NCBI GenBank assembly: GCA_012837605.1
Contig: DUQV01000152.1
Location: 1-33,906 of the forward strand
DNA length: 33,906 bases
From: Clostridiales bacterium
Lineage (GTDB): Bacteria > Bacillota > Clostridia > Lachnospirales > Lachnospiraceae
Direction: 5' to 3'
Below are positions 17,267 to 25,140 of the stretch, one piece after another. How positions within the stretch are numbered: the first letter of the stretch is position 1; each line of letters starts with the position of its first letter. The position numbers were made by a program, and so were the translations under genes. The notes beneath the pieces are model-generated. The model was not told where the DNA came from and made no database searches. It saw only the letters and a program-made list of their open reading frames with translations.

Positions 17267-18847
17267 CGGAAGATACATGTTCTTTAATGTGCTGTTATTC
17301 AGCTTGCCCCAGCCAAGAGGATAGCCGTCCACTGTAATCAGCTGCCAACCCTTGGGATTATCCGAATCTACGGTTATAGTTTCACATTTCAGGTAGCTTA
17401 CGGCTTCTGTACCTTCAGATGACAGATTTATAACAGATTTATAATCAGAAGGTTTTAAAGCCATCGCCAGAGCCTGAGACGGCTGGAACCTTTTTTTCTT
17501 CATCTCCCCAAGCAGCAGTCCCTGTCTAAGTGTTCTTAGACCTTTCATATCTTTATAGCATTCAGGAACCATATATACCCGCTCATTCTGTATTAATATT
17601 CTGTCTTGACTGATAAGGCTGTCAATATCTTTAAACGGTATAATATCTGAAAGGAATTCAACTGCTTCATCGGATATGATATTTTTATTTTTGTTAGGAT
17701 ATACTATCCTGTCCTTATCTTTGAAGCTCTTATATCCTGAGCTGTTATTATCTAAGCCGTTATATTCTCGGCTTTTAAACTTTAAGCTGTTATATCCTTC
17801 ATTTTTATGTTCAAAGCTTTTATGTTCCAAGCTTTTATTTTCTGTGGTGTTACATTCCACGCCATCTATGCTCTTGTCCGTATAACTCCTTAAGTCCTTT
17901 TGAAGCAAGGCTATAAAATGCCCTTCTCCTTCGATTTTATGAGGCCATAATCTGACACAATGTCTAAGCTCATCCGGTCCGCCAACCCATTCAGGCTTAC
18001 CCCGGTCAAAACTGTCAAATGATATGCCAAGCTTATGTTGCTCCTCTTTGCTTGGCAATGCATTTATAAGATGGATATCCGGACATTCTTTAAGGAGATA
18101 CGCTATTGTTCCCTCATTTTCTTCGGGAGAAAAGGTACAGGTCGAATAAAGCATCATGCCACCGGGTTTTAGCATCTTGGCTGCGAATATAATTATTTCC
18201 TTCTGTAATTTGTTATAATACTCAACTCCGTACTGTTCCCAGTTTTTTATTACGGCAGGGCTTTTGCGAAACATACCCTCACCGGAGCAAGGTGCATCAA
18301 CGAGAATTTTATCGAATGCATTATTAAAATATTCTGACAGCTTATTAGGTGCCTCAGACAATACTAGGGCATTCGTAATACCGAACAACTCAATATTCTT
18401 AAGCAAGGCCTTAGCCCGGGAATTGCTGATATCATTTGATACAAGCATTCCCTCTCCTTTAAGCTTTGCACCCAGATCAGTACTCTTTCCTCCGGGAGCT
18501 GCACATAAGTCCAGAACCATATCTCCCGGTTCCACCGGAAGAAGACTTGCAGGTGTCATCGCACTTGGTTCCTGTATATAGTACAATCCTGCATGATAGT
18601 ACGGATGTCTGGCAGGCTGCTCTTTCGTATCATAGTAATAACCATTATTCACCCAAGGTATTTTCCTAACAGAAAAAGGACTAAGATGCTCAAATTCTTC
18701 AGGAGACAGCTTTAAGGTATTAACCCGCATCCCACCGTAATAAGGCTTACGATAGCTCTGTAGAAAATCCTTATACTCTTCCCCCAGCAGACTTTCCATC
18801 CTGTCCTTAAATTTTTTTGGCAAATTCATATATACACCATCCATCAT
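17249..18847 (-). CDS. RsmF-type 16S rRNA m5C methyltransferase (NOL1/NOP2/Sun family)
   Basis: The 532-residue protein methylates cytosine-5 in rRNA using S-adenosylmethionine. The Rossmann core (about 85-320) has DLCAAPGGKSTDLGAKL (SAM binding), VDAPCSGEGMFRK (C187) and STCTFSPEENE (C237), the two cysteines of RNA m5C enzymes. The C-terminal half is an RsmF-like region with LRQGLLLGEMKKKRFQPS and the ending YPLGWGK. Between them, residues 336-375 form a pentapeptide-repeat linker that is unusual for the family. The ATG at 18847 overlaps the upstream stop as ATGA, implying translational coupling. YebU/RsmF is the closest known type; the exact target is inferred. Confidence 0.93.
   Translation of the reverse strand: MMDGVYMNLPKKFKDRMESLLGEEYKDFLQSYRKPYYGGMRVNTLKLSPEEFEHLSPFSVRKIPWVNNGYYYDTKEQPARHPYYHAGLYYIQEPSAMTPASLLPVEPGDMVLDLCAAPGGKSTDLGAKLKGEGMLVSNDISNSRAKALLKNIELFGITNALVLSEAPNKLSEYFNNAFDKILVDAPCSGEGMFRKSPAVIKNWEQYGVEYYNKLQKEIIIFAAKMLKPGGMMLYSTCTFSPEENEGTIAYLLKECPDIHLINALPSKEEQHKLGISFDSFDRGKPEWVGGPDELRHCVRLWPHKIEGEGHFIALLQKDLRSYTDKSIDGVECNTTENKSLEHKSFEHKNEGYNSLKFKSREYNGLDNNSSGYKSFKDKDRIVYPNKNKNIISDEAVEFLSDIIPFKDIDSLISQDRILIQNERVYMVPECYKDMKGLRTLRQGLLLGEMKKKRFQPSQALAMALKPSDYKSVINLSSEGTEAVSYLKCETITVDSDNPKGWQLITVDGYPLGWGKLNNSTLKNMYLPGWRWM
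17723..17842 (-). repeat. Eight 15-bp tandem units inside the RsmF-type gene
   Basis: This stretch encodes residues 336-375 as eight five-residue units. Clear examples are ENKSL, EHKSF, GYNSL and GYKSF, giving a loose pattern of acidic or Gly, aromatic or His, Lys or Asn, Ser, Leu or Phe. At DNA level the units resemble AAGCTTTTATGTTCC and have diverged. The tract is rich in Lys, Asn and Ser and is probably a disordered linker between the catalytic and C-terminal parts. Confidence 0.75.
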
Positions 18848-19647
18848 CTTAGGCTCTGAGCCCTATAGCGCTGTGATAACAAATCAAGATCCCTGCTGAA
18901 TTTTTCAAGTTCCTCATTATCACCATTTTGGTATATTCTAAAGAATTCATCTTGAATTTTTATGACATCCTGCTTGTTTGCAACCTTATAGAGATTTTGA
19001 ATATTTGTAAGTATGTCAGCTACTATGTTGGCCTTAACTGTAAATGATTTCTGAGCATCCATAATCTCATCTCTGACCTGGCTCATTTCCCTATCCAGTA
19101 TAAGAATAGCTTCTGCAGCTGATGTAAGACGTTCTCTAATATGCTCAGGTATATTTTGTTTATACTTATATTGCAGGGAATGCTCAATAGTCGCCCAAAA
19201 ATTCATGGCCAGTGTTCTAATCTGTATCTCAACCTGAATTCGTTTTGTTCCTTTAAGAGTCTCAACATCATAATACACGTTCATATGATAAGAACGGTAT
19301 CCGCTGTCTTTTCCTTTTTCAATATAATCCTGCTCAGCCTTGATAATCATATCCGAACGCTGTCTGATTATATCCACTACCTTATATATATCCTCGACAA
19401 ATTGACATATAATGCGGATTCCGGCTATATCATCAATTTCCTCTTCAATATCATCTAAAGAAATATTTCTTTTATGGGCTTTTTCAAGAATACTTGAGAT
19501 AGTCTTAACTCTGCCTGTAACCAGTTCGATAGGAGAATATTCACCGACATTACGGTATTCTTCAATAATATGATTGAATTTAACCACCAGTTCATCAACT
19601 GCCAAGGCATACGGATCAAGTATTTCTCTCCATAAACGTATCTCCAT
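18844..19647 (-). CDS. RelQ-type small alarmone synthetase (GTP pyrophosphokinase)
   Basis: The 267-residue protein makes (p)ppGpp from ATP and GTP/GDP without the hydrolase or regulatory domains of long RelA/SpoT. Signatures are GRVKTISSILEKAHKR, IDDIAGIRIICQF, KDSGYRSYHMNVYY and VEIQIRTLAMNFWATIEH with YKYK, the synthetase active site. The helical C-terminus fits the oligomerising RelQ (YjbM) class. The ATG at 19647 has GGGAGG 10 bases upstream; a TTG further upstream would include that site in the coding region. It overlaps the RsmF-type gene by 4 bases. No clear promoter was found in the 127-base gap after rsmE. Confidence 0.93.
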   Translation of the reverse strand: MEIRLWREILDPYALAVDELVVKFNHIIEEYRNVGEYSPIELVTGRVKTISSILEKAHKRNISLDDIEEEIDDIAGIRIICQFVEDIYKVVDIIRQRSDMIIKAEQDYIEKGKDSGYRSYHMNVYYDVETLKGTKRIQVEIQIRTLAMNFWATIEHSLQYKYKQNIPEHIRERLTSAAEAILILDREMSQVRDEIMDAQKSFTVKANIVADILTNIQNLYKVANKQDVIKIQDEFFRIYQNGDNEELEKFSRDLDLLSQRYRAQSLR

Positions 19648-19774
19648 AGATTCACTACCTCCCAAAACACCATAATCAATACAAAATACCTATACCCTCA
19701 TAACATAAAAATAATTATTGCCCAATAACTCTCAAATATCATTGTATCAATAAATTACCATATGAACGATATAT

Positions 19775-20515
19775 TTATTCTTCAAGATATAGCAAAATCA
19801 TGGATAAAAGAGTGAAACCTGCAGTTTCTGTCCGTAATATCCTGCGTCCAAGCGAGATAGGACGAATATTATTCTCTATGGCAAACTCCACTTCAGATGC
19901 TTCAAATCCTCCTTCAGGACCAATAATAATTCCGGCAGTTTTACAATCCCTTAATTTCTCTAAAGCCTCTTTGGTATCCTTTATACCTTTGGCATTTTCA
20001 TAAGGCAGTACAGCCCAGTCTAATTCCTTCGCATAAACAATAGCTTCATTAAAGGACATAACCGGTCGTATCATAGGAATAATTCCTCTGCCTGACTGTT
20101 TTGCAGCATTTTCAGATATGGCTTGCCATCGTAATAATTTCTTCTCTTCCTTCTTATAATCAGTAATTCTCACAACAGACCTTGCCATAGTTACAGGAAC
20201 AACCTCATGAACGCCAAGCTCAACCGCTTTTTGAATAATAAGCTCCATCTTGTCACTCTTAGGAAGCCCCTGAAATAAGGTGATTCTTACCGAAAGCTCA
20301 GAATCCGAATCCTTAGTATAATTAACATCAGCAATAACCTCATGATCACATACACTATTTATTATACAATAACAATCATTTCCTTGTCCATCACAAATTA
20401 TAATCTCATCACCCGGCTTCATACGAAGAACATTCTTAATATGATTAACATCCGAACCTGTAACCGTAATTTTACTCAATTGTATCTGTTCTTTATTTAC
20501 ATAAAAACGATGCAT
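19775..20515 (-). CDS. rsmE: 16S rRNA m3U1498 methyltransferase
   Basis: The 246-residue SPOUT-class enzyme methylates U1498 of 16S rRNA. It has an N-terminal PUA-like part (MHRFYVNKEQI, HIKNVLRMKPGDEIIICDG) and a C-terminal knotted SAM-binding domain with GIIIGPEGGFEASEVEFA and SLGRRILRTETAGFTLLSM. GGGAG lies 7 bases before the ATG. rsmE commonly follows prmA directly in Firmicutes; here a three-gene padR module and palindromic repeats lie between them. Its own promoter is not obvious in 20516-20719. Confidence 0.95.
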   Translation of the reverse strand: MHRFYVNKEQIQLSKITVTGSDVNHIKNVLRMKPGDEIIICDGQGNDCYCIINSVCDHEVIADVNYTKDSDSELSVRITLFQGLPKSDKMELIIQKAVELGVHEVVPVTMARSVVRITDYKKEEKKLLRWQAISENAAKQSGRGIIPMIRPVMSFNEAIVYAKELDWAVLPYENAKGIKDTKEALEKLRDCKTAGIIIGPEGGFEASEVEFAIENNIRPISLGRRILRTETAGFTLLSMILLYLEE

Positions 20516-20534
20516 ATTATTCTCCCTGTATCTG

Positions 20535-20608
20535 TAATGGTGACAGGCACCATTAAGAAAATGTTAAATGTTTGTAACAGTGCCTGTAATGGTGACAGGC
20601 ACTGTTAC
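20535..20608. repeat. Palindromic repeats with a GGTGACAGGCAC core (two overlapping units)
   Basis: Unit 1 is TAATGGTG-ACAGG-CACCATTA (20535-20555), a perfect 8-bp inverted repeat. Unit 2 is GTAACAGTGCC (20574-20584) with GGCACTGTTAC (20598-20608), an 11-bp inverted repeat whose loop again contains TAATGGTGACA. The same core appears after prmA (22919-22949). These resemble REP-type palindromes. They lie in the gap between the DUF4097 gene and rsmE, 20 bases upstream of the rsmE start. Confidence 0.8.
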
Positions 20609-20675
20609 GAAAGTGTTAACAAATAGATGTTATATTTAATATCATGTGACAATATTGTAATTAAACTGTAATGGT

Positions 20676-20711
20676 ACAGGTACCAATGGTACCCGTACCA
20701 TTGGTACCTGT
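20676..20711. repeat. Perfect 17-bp inverted repeat after the DUF4097 gene
   Basis: ACAGGTACCAATGGTAC (20676-20692) and GTACCATTGGTACCTGT (20695-20711) are exact reverse complements separated by CC. The element lies 8 bases after the DUF4097 stop codon and merges at its right end with CTGTCACC, the core of the neighbouring repeat family. No T-run follows on the minus strand, so it is not a standard terminator, although so strong a stem could protect the 3' end of the mRNA. Confidence 0.85.
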
Positions 20712-20719
20712 CACCCTTA

Positions 20720-21733
20720 TTATAATTCTTTTATCGTAATATTACCACTTCCTGTTGAGACATTATAAGTGCTTTTAGCTTTGTTCGATAATATCGGGAA
20801 ATCAGAGGTGCATTTCCCTGATATTGTACTATACCTGATCGATATCTGTTCGGATTTTGGCATAGTTACGTTAACATCACCTGAAAAAGAACTTATATCT
20901 AACGCTTCAGGAACAATTCGATTAATGATTTTGACTCTTCCCGATGTACTCATTACCTCTATTTCTTCTGATTCACCATCAAAATCAAATGTTCCGGCTA
21001 CTGTACTGCAGAATACCAATTTGGAAATGAGCTTCATTATATTGACATTTCCTGAGGTTGTATTAATCTTAAGATTCTCGGCTTCTACATTATCTACCTT
21101 TGTTTTCCCTGAAACAGAATTAATATCTATTTCATCTGCTTTACTATCTTGCATAAACATAAAACCGGATGATGTACTCATAGTAATTTTATCTGAGTTT
21201 ATGTTGTAAATATCACAAGCACCCGATACAGTAGTAATATCAAGAATATTAGAATTGATATCTTTGGCGTCTACAGATGCGGAAGCTGTTATTATTTTAC
21301 ATTCCTTGAGATTCTTCGAAAGTTCAAATGGAATGAATACCTCTAATCTTTTCGATGTCATTTTATCATTTTTTTTGAAATTATATGAACAGAATTTTAT
21401 CTTCAGCTTGCCAGAGTTCACTCCATACTCCATAACCTCATTTGCCTTTAGGTTTCTTGGTGCGTATTCTACTAGAGTAATATTGCTTCCGTTATACGGT
21501 ATTATATTAACCTTTCCGCTAACCCAATCTACATCAATGGAATTTATGTCTTTTGCTTCGACACTATACCTGCCTTTCTCTTTATATTTTATAAAAAAAT
21601 TCTGAATATTGAAACTAAAATTATTTTCTGTCCCACCCAAACCTAAACCGGATGCGACCCATATAACCAGACATGCAAATACAATAAAAACAGCGGTCCA
21701 ACATATTATCTGTATTAATTTATATTTATTCAT
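20720..21733 (-). CDS. DUF4097-family membrane-anchored protein
   Basis: The 337-residue protein has one N-terminal membrane helix (about 10-29, IICWTAVFIVFACLVIWVASG). Its outside region (about 55-337) is made of repeated short strands with the recurrent pattern SGxxxI: DWVSGKVNI, TSGNVNI, TSGRVKI, FSGDVNV, GSGNITI. This is typical of DUF4097, which folds as a beta-solenoid. It is the last gene of padR-HAAS-DUF4097, 8 bases after the HAAS gene. Such trios are common in Firmicutes and are linked to envelope-stress sensing, but no biochemical role is established. Confidence 0.85.
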   Translation of the reverse strand: MNKYKLIQIICWTAVFIVFACLVIWVASGLGLGGTENNFSFNIQNFFIKYKEKGRYSVEAKDINSIDVDWVSGKVNIIPYNGSNITLVEYAPRNLKANEVMEYGVNSGKLKIKFCSYNFKKNDKMTSKRLEVFIPFELSKNLKECKIITASASVDAKDINSNILDITTVSGACDIYNINSDKITMSTSSGFMFMQDSKADEIDINSVSGKTKVDNVEAENLKINTTSGNVNIMKLISKLVFCSTVAGTFDFDGESEEIEVMSTSGRVKIINRIVPEALDISSFSGDVNVTMPKSEQISIRYSTISGKCTSDFPILSNKAKSTYNVSTGSGNITIKEL

Positions 21734-21741
21734 ACTCTACC

Positions 21742-22386
21742 TCATCTCCTAATTAATAAAAAAACATTTATTAATGCTTCAATAGCTATACCGGCTAAAA
21801 AAATAATCCAGCTAACACTCCATGCATATGTTGTGAAGCTTACTATAAAGTAGATAGCTGCTATTATACTCCATAACGCAAATGATATAGATATCCTAAG
21901 AACCTTATTATCATATTTATTGGTCTGCCATTCCTTAAATTCTGCCACTATTGTTTCCTCCGTTCTATAGAATTTTTGTTTTTTAAGATTGTTATATATT
22001 AATATGCCGGTAGCTAACATGATCATTGCAATAAAACCGACTAAGCCATAAAATATTCTATTATATTGCAGTGATAATATGATTGGTATCAGTGAAAAAA
22101 TATACACCATAACTGCTACAGATGTAAATGCAGCTGACTTTTGTATGCCTGTATCAGACAGCTCTTTAATGGTCAGATCCATATCATATATTAAGCTGCT
22201 TACATCACCAATTCCTGAAATTACATTATTAAATGCAGTTTCCTCTGTTTTTCCGCTCTTAAGTAAATCCTGATATTTTTCATAAAGATTCTGTATCATC
22301 TCTTCTTTAAGTTCCACTATGCTTTTTGTAAGCGGTACATCTTTAAAAAGACTATCTACATATTTTCTAAGTCTTTCCTGCATCAT
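21742..22386 (-). CDS. HAAS/DUF1700-type membrane protein
   Basis: The 214-residue protein begins with a helical cytoplasmic domain (about 1-72: LRKYVDSLFKDVPLTKSIVELKEEM as two adjoining segments, ending ISGIGDVSSLI). This is characteristic of HAAS/DUF1700, also called the permease prefix domain. Four hydrophobic helices follow (about 83-100, 107-126, 163-184 and 187-209). The ATG at 22386 overlaps the padR stop as TAATG, so translation is coupled; an ATG one codon later is an alternative. HAAS proteins pair with PadR regulators, probably by direct contact that changes DNA binding, which is inferred from the family. Confidence 0.85.
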   Translation of the reverse strand: MMQERLRKYVDSLFKDVPLTKSIVELKEEMIQNLYEKYQDLLKSGKTEETAFNNVISGIGDVSSLIYDMDLTIKELSDTGIQKSAAFTSVAVMVYIFSLIPIILSLQYNRIFYGLVGFIAMIMLATGILIYNNLKKQKFYRTEETIVAEFKEWQTNKYDNKVLRISISFALWSIIAAIYFIVSFTTYAWSVSWIIFLAGIAIEALINVFLLIRR

Positions 22387-22724
22387 TATACTCCCTCCAC
22401 CTTAATTAGACTGTCAATCATTTCTTTAGCACTATTCCACTCTTTTATCAAGCGATGATAGTTTGACTTACCACTTTCTGTAATCTTATAGTATCTTCTT
22501 CTGGCTCCCGTATTCTCATCTCCCCAGTATGAATCAATTAAACCTGCCTTTTCCAAACGTCTGAAGGCTGAATACAGTGTGGCTTCTTTTAATTCATATT
22601 TACCTTTCGTTCGCTGCTGAATCTCCTTATTAATCTCGTACCCATAGCTATCATGATTATACAGTTGGGCAAGTATAATGGTTTCAGTATGCCCCCTGAT
22701 TAAATCTGATGTTATAGACAACAA
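22386..22724 (-). CDS. PadR-family transcriptional regulator
   Basis: The 112-residue protein has the PadR winged helix: TETIILAQLYNHDSYGYEI, LKEATLYSAFRRLEKAGLI and ARRRYYKITESGK, followed by a short C-terminal dimerisation helix. PadR proteins typically repress their own operon. The start is TTG at 22724 or the next TTG; both follow AGGAGGTGAT, an almost complete anti-16S match that offsets the weak start codon. The promoter (22760-22788) overlaps a 16-bp palindrome (22746-22761), which fits autorepression. Confidence 0.93.
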   Translation of the reverse strand: MLSITSDLIRGHTETIILAQLYNHDSYGYEINKEIQQRTKGKYELKEATLYSAFRRLEKAGLIDSYWGDENTGARRRYYKITESGKSNYHRLIKEWNSAKEMIDSLIKVEGV

Positions 22725-22745
22725 ATCACCTCCTGGTTGTATATC

Positions 22746-22761
22746 ATATAGTATGCTATAT
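22746..22761. promoter_or_regulatory. Candidate PadR operator
   Basis: ATATAG-TATG-CTATAT is a palindrome covering the predicted transcript start and the edge of the -10 box of the padR promoter. A dimer bound here would block RNA polymerase. PadR sites are commonly AT-rich dyads of this size, so autoregulation is a reasonable inference. Confidence 0.55.
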
Positions 22762-22788
22762 TATATTCCAATATACCTCGCCTGTCAA
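22760..22788 (-). promoter_or_regulatory. Consensus SigA promoter of padR-HAAS-DUF4097
   Basis: On the minus strand, TTGACA (22788-22783) and TATAAT (22765-22760) are separated by 17 bases, a perfect consensus match. It lies after the terminator that follows prmA, so the module is an independent transcription unit. Confidence 0.88.
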
Positions 22789-22799
22789 GGTATTATTTC

Positions 22800-22834
22800 A
22801 AAAAAATTTGGAAATTTTTCATCATTCCAAATTT
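22800..22834 (-). terminator. AT-rich terminator between prmA and padR
   Basis: AAATTTGGAA (22804-22813) and TTCCAAATTT (22825-22834) form a perfect 10-bp stem with an 11-base loop. On the minus strand a run of seven T residues (22806-22800) covers the stem end. The stem is low in GC, so it may be leaky. It would end the heat-shock operon before the padR promoter. Confidence 0.65.
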
Positions 22835-22918
22835 AAAACCAGTATATTATGGTCTGGGGTTCAATAACGATTGACAATTATTACGTAAATGTTAACACAT
22901 AGACATTTTTGTTAAAAC

Positions 22919-22949
22919 TTTTGTAATGGTGACAGGCACCATTACAAAA
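22919..22949. repeat. Palindromic repeat overlapping the prmA stop codon
   Basis: TTTTGTAATGGTG (22919-22931) and CACCATTACAAAA (22937-22949) are perfect 13-bp arms around ACAGG. This is the same core as the units at 20535-20608. The TAA stop of prmA (22944-22942 on the minus strand) and the two codons before it lie within the right arm. Nearby TGTTAACACATAGACATT (about 22884-22901) resembles a sequence beside the other copies (about 20614-20631), so the shared unit may be longer than the palindrome. Confidence 0.82.
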
Positions 22950-23934
22950 TTGTTACAAAAGATACCCAGTCTCCCATTCTGTTTACCTCAAGAATGGTAA
23001 AGTGATTTTTCTCAAGTGATGCCCTTACTTCATCTTCTTTTGTACAGATAATACCGGAGCTGATAAATATTCCGCCCTTCTTCATGTTTTCATGAATTAC
23101 GTCTGACAGGGGTATAATAACATCAGCCAATATATTTGCCACAACAAGATCATAGGTCTGCTTTCCGATACGGGCACGAATTCCCTGATTATCTATTATA
23201 TTGCCTGTTGCAAATCTTACTGTATTATCAGGAATATATTCTCCTTTTTCCAAATCCCATTCTTTAGCATTGATATGATTTGTTTTCGCATTTTCAACGG
23301 CTGTCTGTGTAGCAATAGGATCTATATCAATTCCAAGTACAGCGGATGCTCCCAGCTTATAGGCAATTATTGACAGTATTCCGCTGCCGCTGCCTGCATC
23401 AAGAACAATATCGCCGGATTTGATATATTTTTTTATGCCTAGAATACTTAGTTTGGTTGTTTCATGAGAGCCGGTTCCAAAGGAAATACCGGGGTCAATA
23501 TTTATCACCAAATCATTCGGTCTGACGTCGGTAAACTTCTCCCAGACAGGTTTAATAACAATTGTATCGTTAATTCGAAACGGCTTAAAGTATTCTTTCC
23601 ATTTATTAAGCCAGTCCGTATCATCGGTTTCTGATAATGTAATTTTTTTGCTTCCCACATTAATAAAATCAGATAATTCATCTAATCCTTCTCTCAGACT
23701 CTTCATCAGATAATCAATATCATTTGAAGGGTCTGCATAAAAGCTTATCTTAGCCGAATTGTCATTTGGCTTCAAAATAGGAAGGATATCAATGAACATC
23801 TGATTTTTTTCTTCTTTAGTAAGAGGAACATTATCTTCAATTTCAATTCCTTCAATACCAAGTTCTGAAAGCATATAGCTTATTAAATCTACCGCTTCAG
23901 TTGTGGTATCAATAGTGAATTTTATCCATTTCAT
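22942..23934 (-). CDS. prmA: Ribosomal protein L11 methyltransferase
   Basis: The 330-residue SAM-dependent enzyme trimethylates amino groups of ribosomal protein uL11. The N-terminal substrate domain (about 1-110) begins MKWIKFTIDTTTEAVDLISY. The catalytic domain has DPGISFGTGSHETTKL, the SAM loop VLDAGSGSGILSIIAYKLGA, and VVANILADVIIPL. The C-terminus (GDWVSFVTIL) runs into a palindromic repeat that supplies the stop codon, so the last residues may differ from relatives. It follows dnaJ by 20 bases as the last gene of the heat-shock operon. GAGGA lies 8 bases before the ATG. Confidence 0.96.
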   Translation of the reverse strand: MKWIKFTIDTTTEAVDLISYMLSELGIEGIEIEDNVPLTKEEKNQMFIDILPILKPNDNSAKISFYADPSNDIDYLMKSLREGLDELSDFINVGSKKITLSETDDTDWLNKWKEYFKPFRINDTIVIKPVWEKFTDVRPNDLVINIDPGISFGTGSHETTKLSILGIKKYIKSGDIVLDAGSGSGILSIIAYKLGASAVLGIDIDPIATQTAVENAKTNHINAKEWDLEKGEYIPDNTVRFATGNIIDNQGIRARIGKQTYDLVVANILADVIIPLSDVIHENMKKGGIFISSGIICTKEDEVRASLEKNHFTILEVNRMGDWVSFVTIL

Positions 23935-23954
23935 TCGAATTATCCTCTACTCTT

Positions 23955-25097
23955 TCATTTCCAAAATTTTCTCTTGCTTTTACTGTTTTCCTGATTATCA
24001 AAAGAATCAGGATTATTGCCTTTCATGGCTTCATCGAACTTTCTCAATAATTCCTTCTGTTCAGCAGTAAGATTAGTAGGCACCTGAACCACCAAAGTTA
24101 CATAATGGTCTCCACGGATATTCTTATTGCGTAATGTTGGGACACCTTTTTCTCTTAAACGAACCTTAGTATCTGTCTGTGTTCCGGGTTTAACTGTATA
24201 TATCACGTCACCATCCACGGTACTGATTCTAACATCTCCGCCCAAAACTGCAGTGGCATATGATATCGGAGCTGTTGAATAGATATCATAGTCTCTCCGT
24301 TGGAAAATAGGATGTCTGCTAACCTCAATATCTACGAGTAAATCTCCTCTCGGACCACCGTTAATTCCCGGTTCTCCTTTACCACGTATTCTGACACTTT
24401 GACCGTTGTCAATACCTGCAGGAATAACAACCTGAATTTTTTTCCTGGTAGTAATATATCCGCTGCCATAACAATCAGAGCATTTTTCTTTAATTATTTT
24501 TCCTGCTCCTCTACAATCAGGGCAAGTCTGTATATTCTGCGACATGCCAAATAAGGTCTGTTGTGTATATATCACCTGACCTTTACCACCACATTTTTGA
24601 CAGGTTTCAGGACTTGTTCCTTGCTTTGCTCCGGTTCCATGACAGGTACTGCACTCATCCTTAAGATTTAAATCCAATTCTTTTTCAGTACCAAATACGG
24701 CTTCATTAAAGGTTATTCTGACAGATGTCCTTATGTTGGCACCTTGCCTTGGTCCGGTATTTGCCCTTCTGGAACGGCTGCCAAAGAGATCACCAAAAAT
24801 ATCTCCACCGAAAAACTCTCCGAAGATATCTCTCATGTCAAAATCTGTAAAGCCTGCTCCTCCTGTTTGGTCGAATGCCGCATGACCAAACTGGTCATAT
24901 TGTCTTCTCTTATCCGGATCACTTAATATGGCATAAGCTTCAGATGCTTCCTTAAATTTTGCCTCTGCATTTTTATCTCCGGGGTTAGTATCAGGATGGT
25001 ACTTTTTTGCTAATTTTCTATATGCTCTCTTTAATTCGTCATCTGTAGCGCTTCTACTGACACCTAAAACCTCATAATAATCTCTTTTTTCTGCCAT
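23955..25097 (-). CDS. dnaJ: Chaperone protein DnaJ
   Basis: The 380-residue co-chaperone stimulates the ATPase of DnaK and delivers clients. The J domain (about 4-70) contains KKYHPDTN with the essential His-Pro-Asp. A Gly/Phe-rich region (about 75-115) follows. The zinc-finger region has the four cysteine motifs [24 protein letters not shown] and CSDCYGSG. The C-terminal peptide-binding domains complete a full type I DnaJ. AAAGGTG precedes the ATG. The 244-base gap after dnaK contains an inverted-repeat element that may lower DnaJ relative to DnaK. Confidence 0.97.
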   Translation of the reverse strand: MAEKRDYYEVLGVSRSATDDELKRAYRKLAKKYHPDTNPGDKNAEAKFKEASEAYAILSDPDKRRQYDQFGHAAFDQTGGAGFTDFDMRDIFGEFFGGDIFGDLFGSRSRRANTGPRQGANIRTSVRITFNEAVFGTEKELDLNLKDECSTCHGTGAKQGTSPETCQKCGGKGQVIYTQQTLFGMSQNIQTCPDCRGAGKIIKEKCSDCYGSGYITTRKKIQVVIPAGIDNGQSVRIRGKGEPGINGGPRGDLLVDIEVSRHPIFQRRDYDIYSTAPISYATAVLGGDVRISTVDGDVIYTVKPGTQTDTKVRLREKGVPTLRNKNIRGDHYVTLVVQVPTNLTAEQKELLRKFDEAMKGNNPDSFDNQENSKSKRKFWK

Positions 25098-25116
25098 TTA
25101 TCCTTCACCTTTCGAA

Positions 25117-25140
25117 TTATTCGCAACTATCCGCGAATAA
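25117..25140. repeat. Short inverted repeat at the left edge of the dnaK-dnaJ element
   Basis: TTATTCGC (25117-25124) and GCGAATAA (25133-25140) form a perfect 8-bp inverted repeat with an 8-base loop. Its right arm overlaps the left terminal repeat of the larger element that begins at 25135. It lies 20 bases upstream of dnaJ and could influence dnaJ translation. Confidence 0.6.

Noticed and set aside
20516-20719. A CRISPR array
   Set aside because: The repeats are palindromes with differing arms and no regular spacers, and no cas gene is present.
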